Assembly (NCBI GenBank): GCA_963573315.1
Contig: OY752144.1
Location: 1,916,501-1,980,500, forward strand
DNA from: Entomortierella parvispora
Taxonomy: Eukaryota > Mortierellomycota > Mortierellomycetes > Mortierellales > Mortierellaceae
Direction: 5' to 3'
DNA length: 64,000 bases
Made by a program: the position numbers and the translations under genes. This document shows, piece by piece, positions 1-11,200 of this stretch. The notes under the pieces were generated by a model, which saw only the letters and a list, made by a program, of their open reading frames with translations, was not told the DNA's origin and made no database searches. Each line of letters opens with the position of its first letter. Position 1 is the first letter of the stretch.

Positions 1-100
1 GCACAGAAAAACAATAGAGGACAATGAATTGAGAGTCCAGGACATGACAACAAGATCCTGGTTCAGTTTTGTTGACAAGAAATGTTTGTGCTGTTTTTAG

Positions 101-612
101 ATCCATTCATCTTTGGACGAGGGGGCGAAGAATATTTGTTTTTCAAACGACTTGGCTATGAACCGACCATCTTGCCAGGGTTATCTTCTAGTATCGCGGG
201 ACCACTGCTAGCGGGAATTCCCTTGACCCATCGAGGAATTGCCTCTCAGTTCTTGGTGTGCACAGGAACAGGAAAACATGACACAATTCCTGAAACGCCT
301 CTTTATGTCGAAAACAGAACGACTGTTTTTTTAATGTCCTTGCATCGATTGGAGGCCCTGATTGAAGATCTCAAAAAGGCTGGTTACCCCGAGGATCTCC
401 CCGTGGCCGTGGTCGAAAGAGCCTCTGCAAAGGATCAGAGAACAGTGAGGGCCAAGGTCGGAACAATCGTACGGGTCCTGAATGAGGCTGGCTATCGTCC
501 CCCAGGGATCTTGGTCGTCGGATGGGCCTGTGATGCATTAATGTTGAATGGCGATCTTCATACACAACGGCAACAGATCGAGGGATTGATCGAATCCTTG
601 AGCTCTTCATAA
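101..612 (+). CDS. MET1: Uroporphyrinogen-III C-methyltransferase, 3' exon (5' partial)
   Basis: This is the last exon of an S-adenosylmethionine-dependent tetrapyrrole methylase that makes precorrin-2 from uroporphyrinogen III for siroheme, the cofactor of sulfite reductase. A polypyrimidine run ending in AG at 99-100 precedes the exon. Its first codon is split: a G from the previous exon would give the family signature DPFIFGRGGEE. Further on, a PGLSSSIAGPLLAGIP segment and a VVGWACD-like end match the C-terminal half of the SUMT fold. The first 100 bases look like intron, so the N-terminal half lies upstream of the window. The stop is TAA at 610-612. The family assignment is firm; the symbol follows the yeast gene. 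Confidence 0.85.
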
Positions 613-785
613 CCCAGAAAAAAAAAGGATTTGCTCTGTTTCCCCTGCTTTTTTTCTTCAGACCTTGGCAGTTAAAGTGGATCTTCTACTTCCCACTGTA
701 TAGTACATCTCTTTGTTCCCTCTTCCCTCTGCATTTCCTCACGACTGTACCATAATTCTCTTTTATTGTAATAAACGACTTTTGA

Positions 786-2139
786 TCACACCAAGGTATC
801 GTTCCCGTTGCCACCTGACAAGCTGGCAGCGATGGACTGTGTTGGGCCTCCTGCCCGACCACTGGCTGGTCGAACCTCATCATACGAAGGTGGCTCATCT
901 GGGAACCCTTCCGAGGCTGATGATGATATTGAGGACTGCTGGGCTGCTGGTACTGAGAGCACGCTTGATGCCGTTGGTGGCCTCGAAGTGTTGCTTCCAC
1001 TGCCATTTCCACTTCCGACACTGTTGCTGCTGCTACTGCGGTGGCGTGCCAAGAGTCCATCTTCATCTCGATGGTTATGACCATCCTCATCTTCATCCTC
1101 GTCTTCATCGTCATCAGCTTCGAGCAAGAAATCCCTCATGTCGGCCTCCAGTTCACGCCGAGTCTGAGCCCGACGGCCGTTGGGGAGCATCTCTAGAGAA
1201 TCGTCACAGTCCTCGGGACGAACAGAGGCGCCTGTCGCATTTCGAACATTGTTCCTGATCCGTGTGAACGCAGTCCCCATAGCAGCCGTGGCAGCGTTGC
1301 CTCCCTCGACTAAGGACTCACTGATCTGACCCCAACCGCCTGTGACCCTTCGTTGAGTATCTTCAGCCAATCGCCTCAAAATGGAAGCCTCTGCGCTAGA
1401 ATCAACGGGTTCCCAGATTTGCCTTCTTCTTGCCTCCTCATTCTTGAGCATCCGTCGCATCGCCACAAACATTCCAATCAGGACTACAATCATCCCGGCC
1501 ATAGTGATTCTCCTCGACTTGACCTCTTCCTGGTACTCCTTCCAAAGCTCGGGGGTGTATTGACAGGTGTTGTTCACGCTCGAGCACGTCAACGAGCTTT
1601 CACATGGCAAAGTCTTGTTGTTGCAGGGTTGGTTAAAAAAAGCACGATGTTTGCATCCGAGTCCTTGGTTCCTGGTCACGCCCTCGATCGGTCCACAGAC
1701 CCAGTCGGGCTCGTCTGTACAATACGCGCATTGCAGGACAGCACAGGTTCCCTCGATACAGAACCAGCCCTGACATTCTATCGAGCTCATATCGGTACAA
1801 CATTCCCCACCATGGACTGTACATCTTGCCGTGTCCTCTGTTCGTAACAAAGGGCAGAGCAGAAAGGGGTTAATCAACCAAGTCGTGCCATTTTGTGCTT
1901 GCGACATAAGCGTCAACCATGATCTTTATCCTTCAAATCAATGCAGAGGCAACATGCACACGGAGAATGGGGGTCTTACCAAAGTACATATCAAACTGGG
2001 ATGGTCTAGTGACTCTACTGGGAGGCTCGACCTGGTCCTGGGCTTGGACTTGGGTTGCGGACAGTGCCAAGGAGATGCAGAGCCAAATGAGAAAGACGTA
2101 GGATAGGTCAAGTCGTCTCCTTGGAGAAAAGAGGTTCAT
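786..2139 (-). CDS. Cys-rich type I membrane protein with cytoplasmic PPxY motif
   Basis: I do not recognise the family. Two exons (2139-1980 and 1897-786) give 423 residues. The start is chosen at 2139 because it opens a good signal peptide: basic residues, a hydrophobic core, then an SATQVQA cleavage-like site. The junction forms a split codon (G|CA) and stays in frame. Residues of about 65-150 form a Cys-rich lumenal or extracellular part with about 16 cysteines and possible N-glycosylation sites. One transmembrane helix follows (MAGMIVVLIGMFVAMRRM) and then an Arg-rich stop-transfer. The cytoplasmic tail is acidic and Ser-rich and holds PPSYDEV, a PPxY ligand for WW-domain ubiquitin ligases of the Rsp5/Nedd4 type. 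A role in regulated endocytosis is inference. The gene is tail-to-tail with the methyltransferase upstream. Confidence 0.75.
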
Positions 2140-2506
2140 AGTGCCCGTGCAGCTACTGGTTTTGCTCCTGGAAGTTGAGGCTGTTGCCATTACTCGAGAG
2201 CAGGTTTTCATGCCGCCATCGTCCAGATGGACCGCTATGCTCCCGCGGCGGTGTCGGTTGTCCATGTTTCCTTTTAGATGCGCTTTTTGTTTGTGTCGCC
2301 GAAGAAAGAATGTGAATGGTGCTGGGTTGTGGAATGGATGAGCTTGGTCGACTACTGTCTGGGAGGCATGGGGAGGTGGATGGATATGGAGGAGTGAGGA
2401 GATGTGCCAGAGCAAAGTGGGCAGAACAGGCGGGCATTACATGAACGGGCAGAGAGAATGAGCGAGTGAGAGGGCTATACACCCTTAAGTTTGGGTCGAC
2501 AAAGTT
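2140..2506. other. Intergenic, tandem minus-strand genes
   Basis: This stretch holds the promoter of the membrane-protein gene and the 3' flank of the seryl-tRNA synthetase gene. I see no further gene in it; open frames here lack coding character. Confidence 0.5.
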
Positions 2507-4391
2507 TTATTTTTTCTTGGGCTGGATTGTCTGGACGCCGCCCATGTATGGCCACAAGCACTCTGGCAGACGGACAGACCCGTCTTTCCGCTGATACGTC
2601 TCCAAGAGCGCGACAATGATCCGAGGAATAGCCATCGCTGTACCGTTTAGTGTGTGAACAAACTTCAAGGTTGGCACTGTTGCGGTGGAAGACCCTCCAT
2701 CCGAGTCTTCGCCAGATCGGAGGGAAACAGGCTTTATAGACCTGTACCGAATGTTGAGTCTCCGTGCTTGGTAATCGGTACAATTGGATGTGGAAGAGAT
2801 TTCTCCCCAACCATTCCTTCCTGGCATCCAGGCCTCAATATCATACTTTTTATATGCACTCGCGCCCAATTCTTCCGTTGGCATGTCCAGAACCCTAATG
2901 AGAAAATAGAATAATAATGATAAAAAAAGGGTTCTTGTTAGACAGAATGAACAAGGGAGGTATCAGGTGGGAAACCTTGAATAGATCCCTGACATACCTA
3001 TAGCAAAGGCCTAGTTCTTCAAAGATATTTTCTTGGAACTGTCGAATTTCCTCCAGAATCCTGTCGCTCTCATCCTGATCATCCTTAGACAAGACAAACA
3101 GCTCCACTTTGCTGAACTGATGAACCCTGTATAATCCTTTGACCTCAGCTCCTCTGGATCCAGCCTCCGCTCTGAAAGCACGCCCAAACCCTGCCATCTT
3201 GAGAGGTAATTGATTTTCTTTCAGGACCTTGTTCAAGTTCATTCCTGCTAACGCAATTTCAGCAGTTGCGACAAGACAAAGCGCTGAGCGCTGGTGATGA
3301 CGCGCTCCCTCTACAGTGCTGGCACGAGCTGAACCTGGAGCAATCGTTGATACCCAGTATGTTTGGGAGGCTTCGTCTCTAGGCTGAAATCCGCAAGCTT
3401 GAACGACCTCAGGGCGAACAACATCCGGGGTGATCACAGGCATATAGCCTGCCTGAACAGCACGCTGAGTTGCAAACTGAATCAATGCCAACTCCAATAG
3501 TGCAGCCTCATTCTTGAGGTAGTACCATCGGGATCCTGTCACTGACGTTGCAGACTCAAAGTCCATCAGATCCAGCGAGTTGGAAAGAGTCACATGGTCC
3601 AAGAGCGGGTAATCGGAGGTCTCTCCTCGCAATGCCTGGTCGTGCTCATCATTCTCTTCCGCTGAACCGGGTTGTGCGTACACCTTAACTCCAGGGTTCA
3701 GGCGCGGTGTACCTTGGATGCGGACCAACCGTGCAGCAGATTCGGGTCCGATGGGCGAAGTTGGGTGGGTATTGTTGGGGATCATGACTGCCCGCTCATA
3801 AAGCTCTGACTCCAGGGCAGCAAGTTCTGCCTCCTGTACGTGGATACCCTCCTTGACAACTTTTCCCCGCTGAACTAGCTCCTGGCGCCTAGCTTCCTTG
3901 CCATCTTGAGACACCAGCTCCACAGGGTTTGTTGCCGTTTTTGATTTCTTGGACTTTGATCCTCCACCGCCAAAGAGACCCTTCATTTCAGCCGCAATTT
4001 GATTACGCTCTGCTCGCGCTATTTCCAGTTGGTGCGTTTTTTCGCCGAATGTTTGGTAAAGGGCGTTGACAGCTGTAACTGAAATTGAGCTGGGCAGGTT
4101 GCGATGCTTGATGTTGGACTCTATGGCATCTGTGGAAAGGGCTAGGGCTTTGAAGTTGATATGGGGTTTCAAGATCAAGGCCGGCATCTGATCAACGCCA
4201 GTCTCTGCGATGGTGGTTGCTGGTGATGGTGAGGGTTCGATAGATTTGAAGAGCCTTGATGTCGTGGACAGAGGTTGCCTTGGTTGTTGCAGGAAACCTA
4301 CCCGCTGTGAACTAACGAGGGCCGATCTGCCAGGGGCAATAGCATGCACACACCGGGTGGAGAGGCATTTCGTCCTGACTATAGAGAGCAT
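2507..4391 (-). CDS. DIA4: Seryl-tRNA synthetase, mitochondrial
   Basis: Class II aminoacyl-tRNA synthetase charging mitochondrial tRNA-Ser. Exons are 4391-2998 and 2894-2507; joining gives ...[13 protein letters not shown] and a 593-residue protein. The first 50 residues are basic and Ser-rich with no acidic run, as in a matrix-targeting sequence. An N-terminal coiled-coil arm (about residues 100-190) is followed by the catalytic core: a motif 2 segment near [19 protein letters not shown] and the C-terminal run [20 protein letters not shown], then a motif 3 segment with [16 protein letters not shown]. The N-terminal extension and divergence from the cytosolic enzyme support the mitochondrial assignment. 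It is divergent from ISA1 with 249 bp between start codons. Confidence 0.92.
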
Positions 4392-4640
4392 TGAGTCTGA
4401 AGTGCTGCCGCTGAATGGTAGGGTTGCTCGCTCGCTTGTTGTCTTGTGGAATGGATGCGTTTGGGAGAAAAGAGCTGATCAGCAACGCGACAGGACTCGG
4501 GTCAGCCGCGGCAGACGTGACTGTGTTTGGATCCACTTCGGACTTCCCGTGCCTTTCTTGAACCAACTCTCTTCCGCACTTTCTCCCCTCCCCACATTCC
4601 ACATTCTCACCAGCAAACACTCTCGCAACCCATATTCACA
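4392..4640. promoter_or_regulatory. Shared divergent promoter, mitochondrial SerRS / ISA1
   Basis: Only 249 bp separate the two start codons, and both products are mitochondrial. The ISA1-proximal side is pyrimidine-rich (about 4560-4640), as in many fungal 5' leaders. No TATA box is evident. Co-regulation is inference from the spacing. Confidence 0.45.
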
Positions 4641-5616
4641 ATGTCACTGGCAGCAAAGGTCGTTAAGGCAGCAACCCCAAGGATCCCCCGCCCAAGGAAG
4701 GCCGTCCTCACTCTCGTATGTGGTCCATGCTCGATGCATCGTCTGCATCTAACAGGCACAATGATGCAGAAGTACGTCTAACAAAGCACTCCTTTTTTTG
4801 TTCTCCATCTTCCCCTTCTTTGGTACATCCTCATCTGCGGTTCATCGACGCTTGGACTCTATGACATGGACATCCTGGAACCAACACTCTCTGGCTGGCT
4901 CATCAACATCCGCTCTCTGCTCTTGGCTGGACCCACTGCGCTGTTTCATTTTTGGACCTCGCATTCGGGTTTGACTTTTTTGTCACCCCACCAAAATTTT
5001 ATTTGAAATCGGCACCATTGGGAAAACGGTGTGGGTCACTTGATCGATCCTTGCCTCGTCTCGCCTCGTCCCGGGACTCCGTTTTTGTGATCACATATCT
5101 ACTACTACCACCATCGTCGCCACCACCACTGCCCCAACAACTCTGACGCTGGATATGGGATGCTTTTTCACTACTATATTGTGCTGTGCGTTTGGACTAT
5201 TTCCACCCCTTAGACACCATCGGCTGTTACCCGCCTGCGCTCTCTCACCGAAGGACCAGAGCCCAAGGTGATCCGTGTCGGCATCCGCACAAAGGGCTGC
5301 TCAGGACAGCAATATGACCTTCAGTACACAACCAAGAAGGAAAAGTTTGACGAGGAGATCAAGCAGGATGGTAAGGGTGGCAATGAATGAACTTGGAAAT
5401 ATATGTATCATTCACAGTATGTCACGACAATGACAGTGACTGACCCTCTCAACCCGTACATTTGCAGGTGTAACGGTACTCGTGGATAACAAGGCATTGC
5501 TTTCTGTTCTTGGATCAGAGATGGACTATGTCGAGGACAAGCTCTCAGCTCAGTTCGTGTTCAACAATCCCAACGTCAAGGAGTCTTGCGGATGTGGTCA
5601 AAGCTTCATGACATAG
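4641..5616 (+). CDS. ISA1: Iron-sulfur cluster assembly protein ISA1 (ISCA1 type)
   Basis: Mitochondrial A-type scaffold/carrier needed to mature 4Fe-4S proteins such as aconitase and lipoate synthase. Exons 4641-4715, 5214-5370 and 5468-5616 give 126 residues. The three metal-binding cysteines are present: Cys in RTKGCSGQQYDLQY and two in the C-terminal ESCGCGQSF. The block EMDYVEDKLSAQFVFNNPN is diagnostic for the ISCA1 rather than the ISCA2 branch. The N-terminus is short and basic, fitting mitochondrial import. Intron 1 is long for this window (498 nt, GTATGT...TTAG); intron 2 is 97 nt. All junctions preserve frame. Confidence 0.93.
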
Positions 5617-5912
5617 AGACGAAGTCAGGGAACTGGCTTCCCTCGACCACTCAGACAGGCACATCTCATCGTCATCATCGCACGGCTTGCCTACAACTCC
5701 TCCAAAACAAAATAGAGAGTCGGCCGTCTTGTACAGTACTTACAATAATTTTATCTTAGTAAATTGGCTCCCAGCCCAGGCAAAATTGAATGAATCAAAG
5801 CCACAGCCACTCCTTCGCGACACCACTCGCGACATTTCCTTGGAAATCCTTCCATCAACCTCCATCCCTCCTGCTCAGCACTCTTCCTCTTCAATACCCA
5901 CTGCCTGTAACC

Positions 5913-6545
5913 ATGATTGACGAATTCCACAAAGGTCTCGAACCCGCCGCCGTTCCCCAGGACGGCTCCAACCTCCGTATCCTCATTGTTCACACTCGCT
6001 GGAACTCTCCTATCGTCCAGGGACTTGTCGATGGAGCCAAGAAGGCCATGGTGGAGCAACACAAGGTCCGGCCCGAGAACATTGTTATCGAATCTGTTCC
6101 CGGAGCGTACGAGTTGCCCTTTGCTGCCAAGAAGTTGCTCGAAGTCTCCCAGATCCGTGCTGCGGAGGGTGCCAATGATCTCATGGGCAATGTCAACCTT
6201 TTGGATGGATTGAATCTTACCGGCTCCTCTTCTCCCGCCACCTCCACTCCTGCTGCCGCTACCACCGCAAGCAAGCAAGCCTTCGACGCTGTGATCTGCA
6301 TTGGTGTCTTGATCAAGGGCTCAACGATGCACTTTGAGTACATCTGTGAGGCCGTCTCTCAGGGTATCATGCGCGTCGGATTGGACTCGGGCGTTCCTGT
6401 CATCTTTGGTGTGCTGACCTGCTTGACGGAGGAGCAGGCCCTCAACCGTGCTGGCATGGACAAAGCAGGAAAGGGACACAACCACGGTCTTGATTGGGGC
6501 CAGGGCGCTGTTGAGATGGCTCTGTTGAAGAACCGCGCTCTCTAA
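5913..6545 (+). CDS. RIB4: 6,7-dimethyl-8-ribityllumazine synthase
   Basis: Penultimate enzyme of riboflavin synthesis, condensing the ribityl-aminouracil with dihydroxybutanone phosphate. It is a single exon of 210 residues. The start at 5913 is chosen because it aligns with the usual fungal N-terminus; the frame is open 41 codons further upstream, but those codons look like leader sequence. Visible family blocks are VHTRWNSPIVQ, the SVPGAYELPFAAK strand-loop, GVLIKGSTMHFEYI with its catalytic-region His, and GVLTCLTEEQALNRAG. A Ser/Thr/Ala-rich insertion of about 35 residues separates the two halves, which also occurs in other fungal enzymes. Its start is 296 bp downstream of the ISA1 stop. 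Confidence 0.95.
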   Translation: MIDEFHKGLEPAAVPQDGSNLRILIVHTRWNSPIVQGLVDGAKKAMVEQHKVRPENIVIESVPGAYELPFAAKKLLEVSQIRAAEGANDLMGNVNLLDGLNLTGSSSPATSTPAAATTASKQAFDAVICIGVLIKGSTMHFEYICEAVSQGIMRVGLDSGVPVIFGVLTCLTEEQALNRAGMDKAGKGHNHGLDWGQGAVEMALLKNRAL

Positions 6546-6994
6546 AATCTTACACCTGGCAAAACGAACATCCTCACTTCCAATTTGTACATACCGACAA
6601 TTTTGGCCTTTGTCATAACGAAAAATAAAACGTACCTTAAGGTCACTTTCAGAGCTGATTTTCGAGTGAATAAACCAGTTTTTGTCTTGGTCCTTAATGG
6701 CAAATCTTCAATCTTGACCGAGTCTAGATCTTTGAAGGTCATCTGACGCGATAGCGGCGTGTCCTTGAAGATATGTCATTGTCCTATTTCGTTTGACGTT
6801 CCTTGGAAAAATAACTTGGACACGCCGCCGCCATTTGAACGACAAACAAACGCACTTGCCAAGAACAGCGATTGTTTAAATACGAAGCAAGAAAAAGTCG
6901 CCACTTTCTGCTCCATCACTCAGTTCCTCTCGTCTTCCTCCCCTCCTCCTCCTCCTCCTCCTCCTTTTATAACATCAGAAAAAAAGGGAAAAGC
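6546..6994. other. Intergenic, with an 11-bp inverted repeat
   Basis: This stretch carries the 3' flank of RIB4 (AATAAA-like signal near 6624) and the promoter of the GST-like gene. It holds a perfect 11-bp inverted repeat, GCGGCGTGTCC at 6754-6764 and its complement at 6818-6828, and a (TCC)n pyrimidine run near 6939-6964. No gene seen. Confidence 0.55.
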
Positions 6995-7870
6995 ATGTCA
7001 CCACACCCAGTCCTTCCTATCCCAACGACCGAGGTCTTGACCAATGAACTTGGCAGATCTCTTGAAAAAGCTGAAAAAAACACCTTCGAGCTTTACTACT
7101 TCAGAGTTCACACTCACAGAGCCACGCCACGCGCACTACTCGCATTTGCTGACGCCAATTGGAAGGCAACGAATCCTACCCCTGGTGTAAGTGTTTCTGC
7201 AGCAAAAAAATACATCAATTTTTCTATCCTATGGCTAAAGTATACTGTGACGAACTAGGCATGGATGAGCTATGCAAAGCCTTTAACAAAGTTTGGGAGT
7301 TTGCCCGTCCTCTATGAGACTTTCACGTCGCCCGAGACGGGTGAAAAACTTATAGTTGAGCATGCCGAAGCACTTGCCATCGAGCTGCGTCTTGCTCGAG
7401 CCTTTAACCTTCTTGGTGACAATGCCTTTGAGGAAACTCAGATCCTGGGGTTCTTTTCCAATACGCGGGCTTTGATGCACCGGCATGAAGATGCGTACTT
7501 TGTCAAGGCCGAGGACCTGGATAAGGAGCGAGACTTGTTTATCAACGTCAAACTGGCGCAATAATGGATTCAACGGCACGAGTTGGAGCTGGGGAAGAGC
7601 AAAGATCCAAAAACCGGGGAGGTTCATGGCTATTGGCAACCTACTTTCGCTGGCAGACATCAAGACCGCCGTCGCGATCGATGCGTTCTTGAATGAGCAG
7701 TATGTCTTCCGAGGCGGTTACGCCAGGATCAAGGATGAGGGCCTTATCTCGACAGAAAAGACACCAAACCTGTGGAAAGTGCGCGAGAATGTCAGATCCA
7801 AGAAGTCGTACAATGACTGGCTCCAGCCTAGGGAGTGCCATGAGTATTTGATGGCGAGTATCAGGGTCGC
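6995..7870 (+). pseudogene. Glutathione S-transferase-like gene, probably broken
   Basis: Exon 1 (6995-7186) and exon 2 (from 7259) join in frame. They give a thioredoxin-fold-like N-terminal half with FELYYFRVHTHRATPRALL and KFGSLPVLYE, then a helix of the type that precedes the GST C-terminal domain. An in-frame TAA at 7562-7564 cuts the protein at 165 residues. Family-like sequence resumes directly after it (WIQRHELELGKS). It then continues one base out of frame from about 7620, with GNLLSLADIKTAV and TPNLWKVRENVRSKKSY, both typical of the GST C-terminal domain. The stop sits in a duplicated AAT, so a small duplication plus a one-base indel would explain both lesions. Sequencing error or a truncated functional product are the alternatives. 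The 3' boundary is approximate. Confidence 0.6.
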
Positions 7871-7889
7871 AAAGAAGAGTGATAATCAT

Positions 7890-8211
7890 TGGCAGTCACG
7901 CACTCTCACGATGAATGAAAATCGTAAAAAAATCTCGAATCGTATCTCTGATCGGCACGATCATATCAATTTTCATTCAACCTCTGCCATAATCGTATCG
8001 CATCGATCTGACCATCGAGGTTGAGTGCACTGAGACCTTTCATGCTTAAAAAGGTGGACCTGCCCATCTTTTCTTTGGTCTTTTCTCCCCTCATCTGCAT
8101 TCCCTCTTCATCCATCTTTTTTGCTGCTTATTCTTTGCACCCGCTCTTAGCATCTGCACATTTTTGTACATACATCCCCAACTCTCATCACGCACACTCA
8201 TATATCTAAGC
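7890..8211. other. Intergenic, LYS2 promoter region
   Basis: About 320 bp between the GST-like remnant and LYS2. The proximal half (from about 8060) is strongly pyrimidine-rich, as in many fungal 5' leaders. I found no clear TATA box or TGACTC element. No gene seen. Confidence 0.45.
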
Positions 8212-11200
8212 ATGCCACCAGCCGCCATTGCCACTCTTCCTGCTCAAGACGGAGCAGACTTGCTGAACTCCTCGGACTTGCTCAAGGACAGACTTGCTCG
8301 TTGGAAAACCAGACTGGATGCGCTCACGGAAATCCACTTGCCAACGGATTATCCACGACCCATCCCTCTTCAGATTGTCGAGGCTGTACATTCGCTCCAG
8401 CTCACAGAACAAACCTCGTTGGCGCTTTTGCAAGCGAGTATGGCAATCAATACCCCCTCTGGATCGACAAGATCAGGATCCAGCACGCCTACAGGAAAGT
8501 CAAGTAGCCACGTTTCACCATTCACTATTCTCTTGGCAGCGTTTGCTGTGCTCTTGCACAGATACACAGGCGACGAGGACATGTCGATTGGGTCATCCTC
8601 CGAAGCAAGGAACCCTGTAGTCCTCCGCCTGGGCGTCACTCCCAACCAGACCTTCCGGGACGTGGTTGAAAAGGCGCAATTGGTAGGTTTTGTTTGTGTG
8701 TGTTGGCATGTGGGGAACCACGATCTGATCCGAGACGAGACAGCAGGGAAAAACGGCGCACTGGCCACGCCAGTGACTCGTTTCCCAGCGACATTCTTTG
8801 AGGACTGCTCCTTCGATATCGTGATGGATTGATGTGATCCCTTGATAAACTGGTGTGTTCTAGTGCCTGTCATGCTCACATACTTGTGGCTTTCTCTTCA
8901 CTCTTCTAGGCAGAGACCGAGGCTGCAGACGATGAGGTTCCCTTTGCTAGTCTCATGGCCCACTTGTTCCCAGGGAACACTGCCAGCGAGGCCCCCTCCC
9001 AAACTGCCCCTCTCTTCAGAGTGCGCTTCTTCAATGAGCTCGATACGCCTGCAGACCACGTCCTCAACTCGACCTCCGCCACAACCGATCTCACCATCAC
9101 GCTGATTTCTCATGCAAACACTTCCTTGCGCTTTGGAATGCTTCCAGAGATCGAGCTCAAGGTTGCCTACAACCAGGTCCTGTTCTCTTCGAAGAGGATC
9201 CAACATATACTGGATCAATTGGTCCAGATCATCACTCTTGCCGGACCCAAGCCCGATATCCTTGTTAGCGATATCGCAATTGTGACCTCCACTTGCAGAG
9301 GCGTTCTTCCTGATCCCTCTGCAGATCTGCATTGGTCCAGCTGGCCTGGCGCCATTCATGACATCTTCTCCAAGAACGCGAAGGCCTTCCCCGAGCGGGA
9401 ATGTGTCTTTGAAAGTAGAGACATTCTGAGTGAGGACGGATCTAGCCGAGTTGTTGGCCAGCAGAAGCATATTTACACTTTTGGCCAGCTGCACGAGGCA
9501 TCTAATCTGGCCGCACATGCCCTCATCAAGGGGGGAATCCAGCCCCAGGATGTTGTCATGGTGTACGCCTATCGAGGTGTGGACTTGGTGATCGCAGTCA
9601 TGGCTGTTCTCAAGGCCGGAGCAACTTTTAGCGTTATTGGTAAGTAGTCAGAATGAGGTTCATGACTTACTCCTCCTCATCGAACCGTTTTATTAATTGT
9701 TTTGGTTGTTTATAGATCCTGCCTATCCCCCCAATCGCCAAAAGATCTATCTCTCTGTCGCTCGCCCACGCGGATTGATCGTCTTGGCTCATGCTGGAAC
9801 CTTGGATCCTGTTGTCCGCTCTTATATTGAAGAAGGAGAGGACTTCCAAGTGATTTGCGAGATTCCTGGACTGAGGATTGCCAACGATGGCAGTGTCCTT
9901 GGTGGACAGACTCGTGCTGGTGTCGACGCTTTGGATGCTGTTCAACATTTGGCCAGTCAAGACGTTGGTGTTGTCGTTGGGCCTGACAGTATCGGAACTC
10001 TCAGTTTCACGAGTGGAAGCACTGGCATTCCGAAGGGTAAGTCTTTTGTTTTTAATATCTGTTGGTTGCTGATTCTAAGAAAGAAAGAAAGAAAGACACG
10101 AACACAACGTTGACATGAACCTGTTTTATCCTTTTAGGTGTACGGGGCCGTCACTTCTCGTTGACCCACTATTACACTTGGATGCAGCAGGAGTTTGGCT
10201 TAAGTGACCAGGATCGATTCACCATGCTCTCGGGAATTGCTCACGACCCCATCCAGCGCGACATCTTCACTCCACTGTTTTTGGGCGCACAGTTGCACAT
10301 CCCCACCACCGAGGACATTGGTATCCCCGGCCAATTGGCTGTCTGGATGCAAAACAGCGAGGTCTCTGTCACTCACTTGACTCCTGCTATGGGCCAGCTT
10401 TTGACTTCCCATGCCCAGAATCCCGTGCCTTCTCTCAAGAATGCTTTCTTTGTTGGTGACATCTTAACCAAGCGTGATGTTCACCGTCTACAAAAGATTG
10501 CCGAGAACTGCCGGACCATCAACATGTACGGAACCACTGAAACTCAACGCGCGGTATCCTACTACTCGATCCCCTCTGTCGCCAGCGATCCTCTGTTCCT
10601 GAGTTCTGAAAAGGACATCATGCCTGCTGGCCGTGGTATGATGAATGTTCAGCTCTTAGTCATCAATCGCGTCAGCAATCGTCTCTGTGGTGTGGGTGAA
10701 GTTGGAGAGATCTATGTTCGTGCCGGCGGCTTGGCCGAAGGCTATCTACAGCTGGAGGACGCGACCAAGGAGAAGTTTTTGACCAACTGGCTCGACGATG
10801 ACCTTGCTCCACCAGGACCCCAAGAGACGAATGGAAAGCCAGAGTGGGAAGGACACTGGAAGGGTCGTCGTGACCGACTGTACCGCACTGGAGATCTGGG
10901 ACGCTACCGTCCTGATGGCAACGTGGAGTGCTCTGGTCGAGCTGACGATCAGGTCAAGATCCGTGGCTTCCGTATCGAATTGGGCGAGATTGATACTCAT
11001 CTGTCCCAGCATGCCTTGGTGCGCGAGAACGTAACGCTGGTTCGTCGTGACAAGAACGAGGAGCAAACCCTTGTGAGCTACTTCATTCCTGTGGCGCCAA
11101 GTGAGGACGACATCTTCATGAGCAGCGCCGACGAAGGCAACCGCAATGATGGATCGGACAACAAGAGACGTTACCGCCGTCTCATTCGTGACATTCGTGA

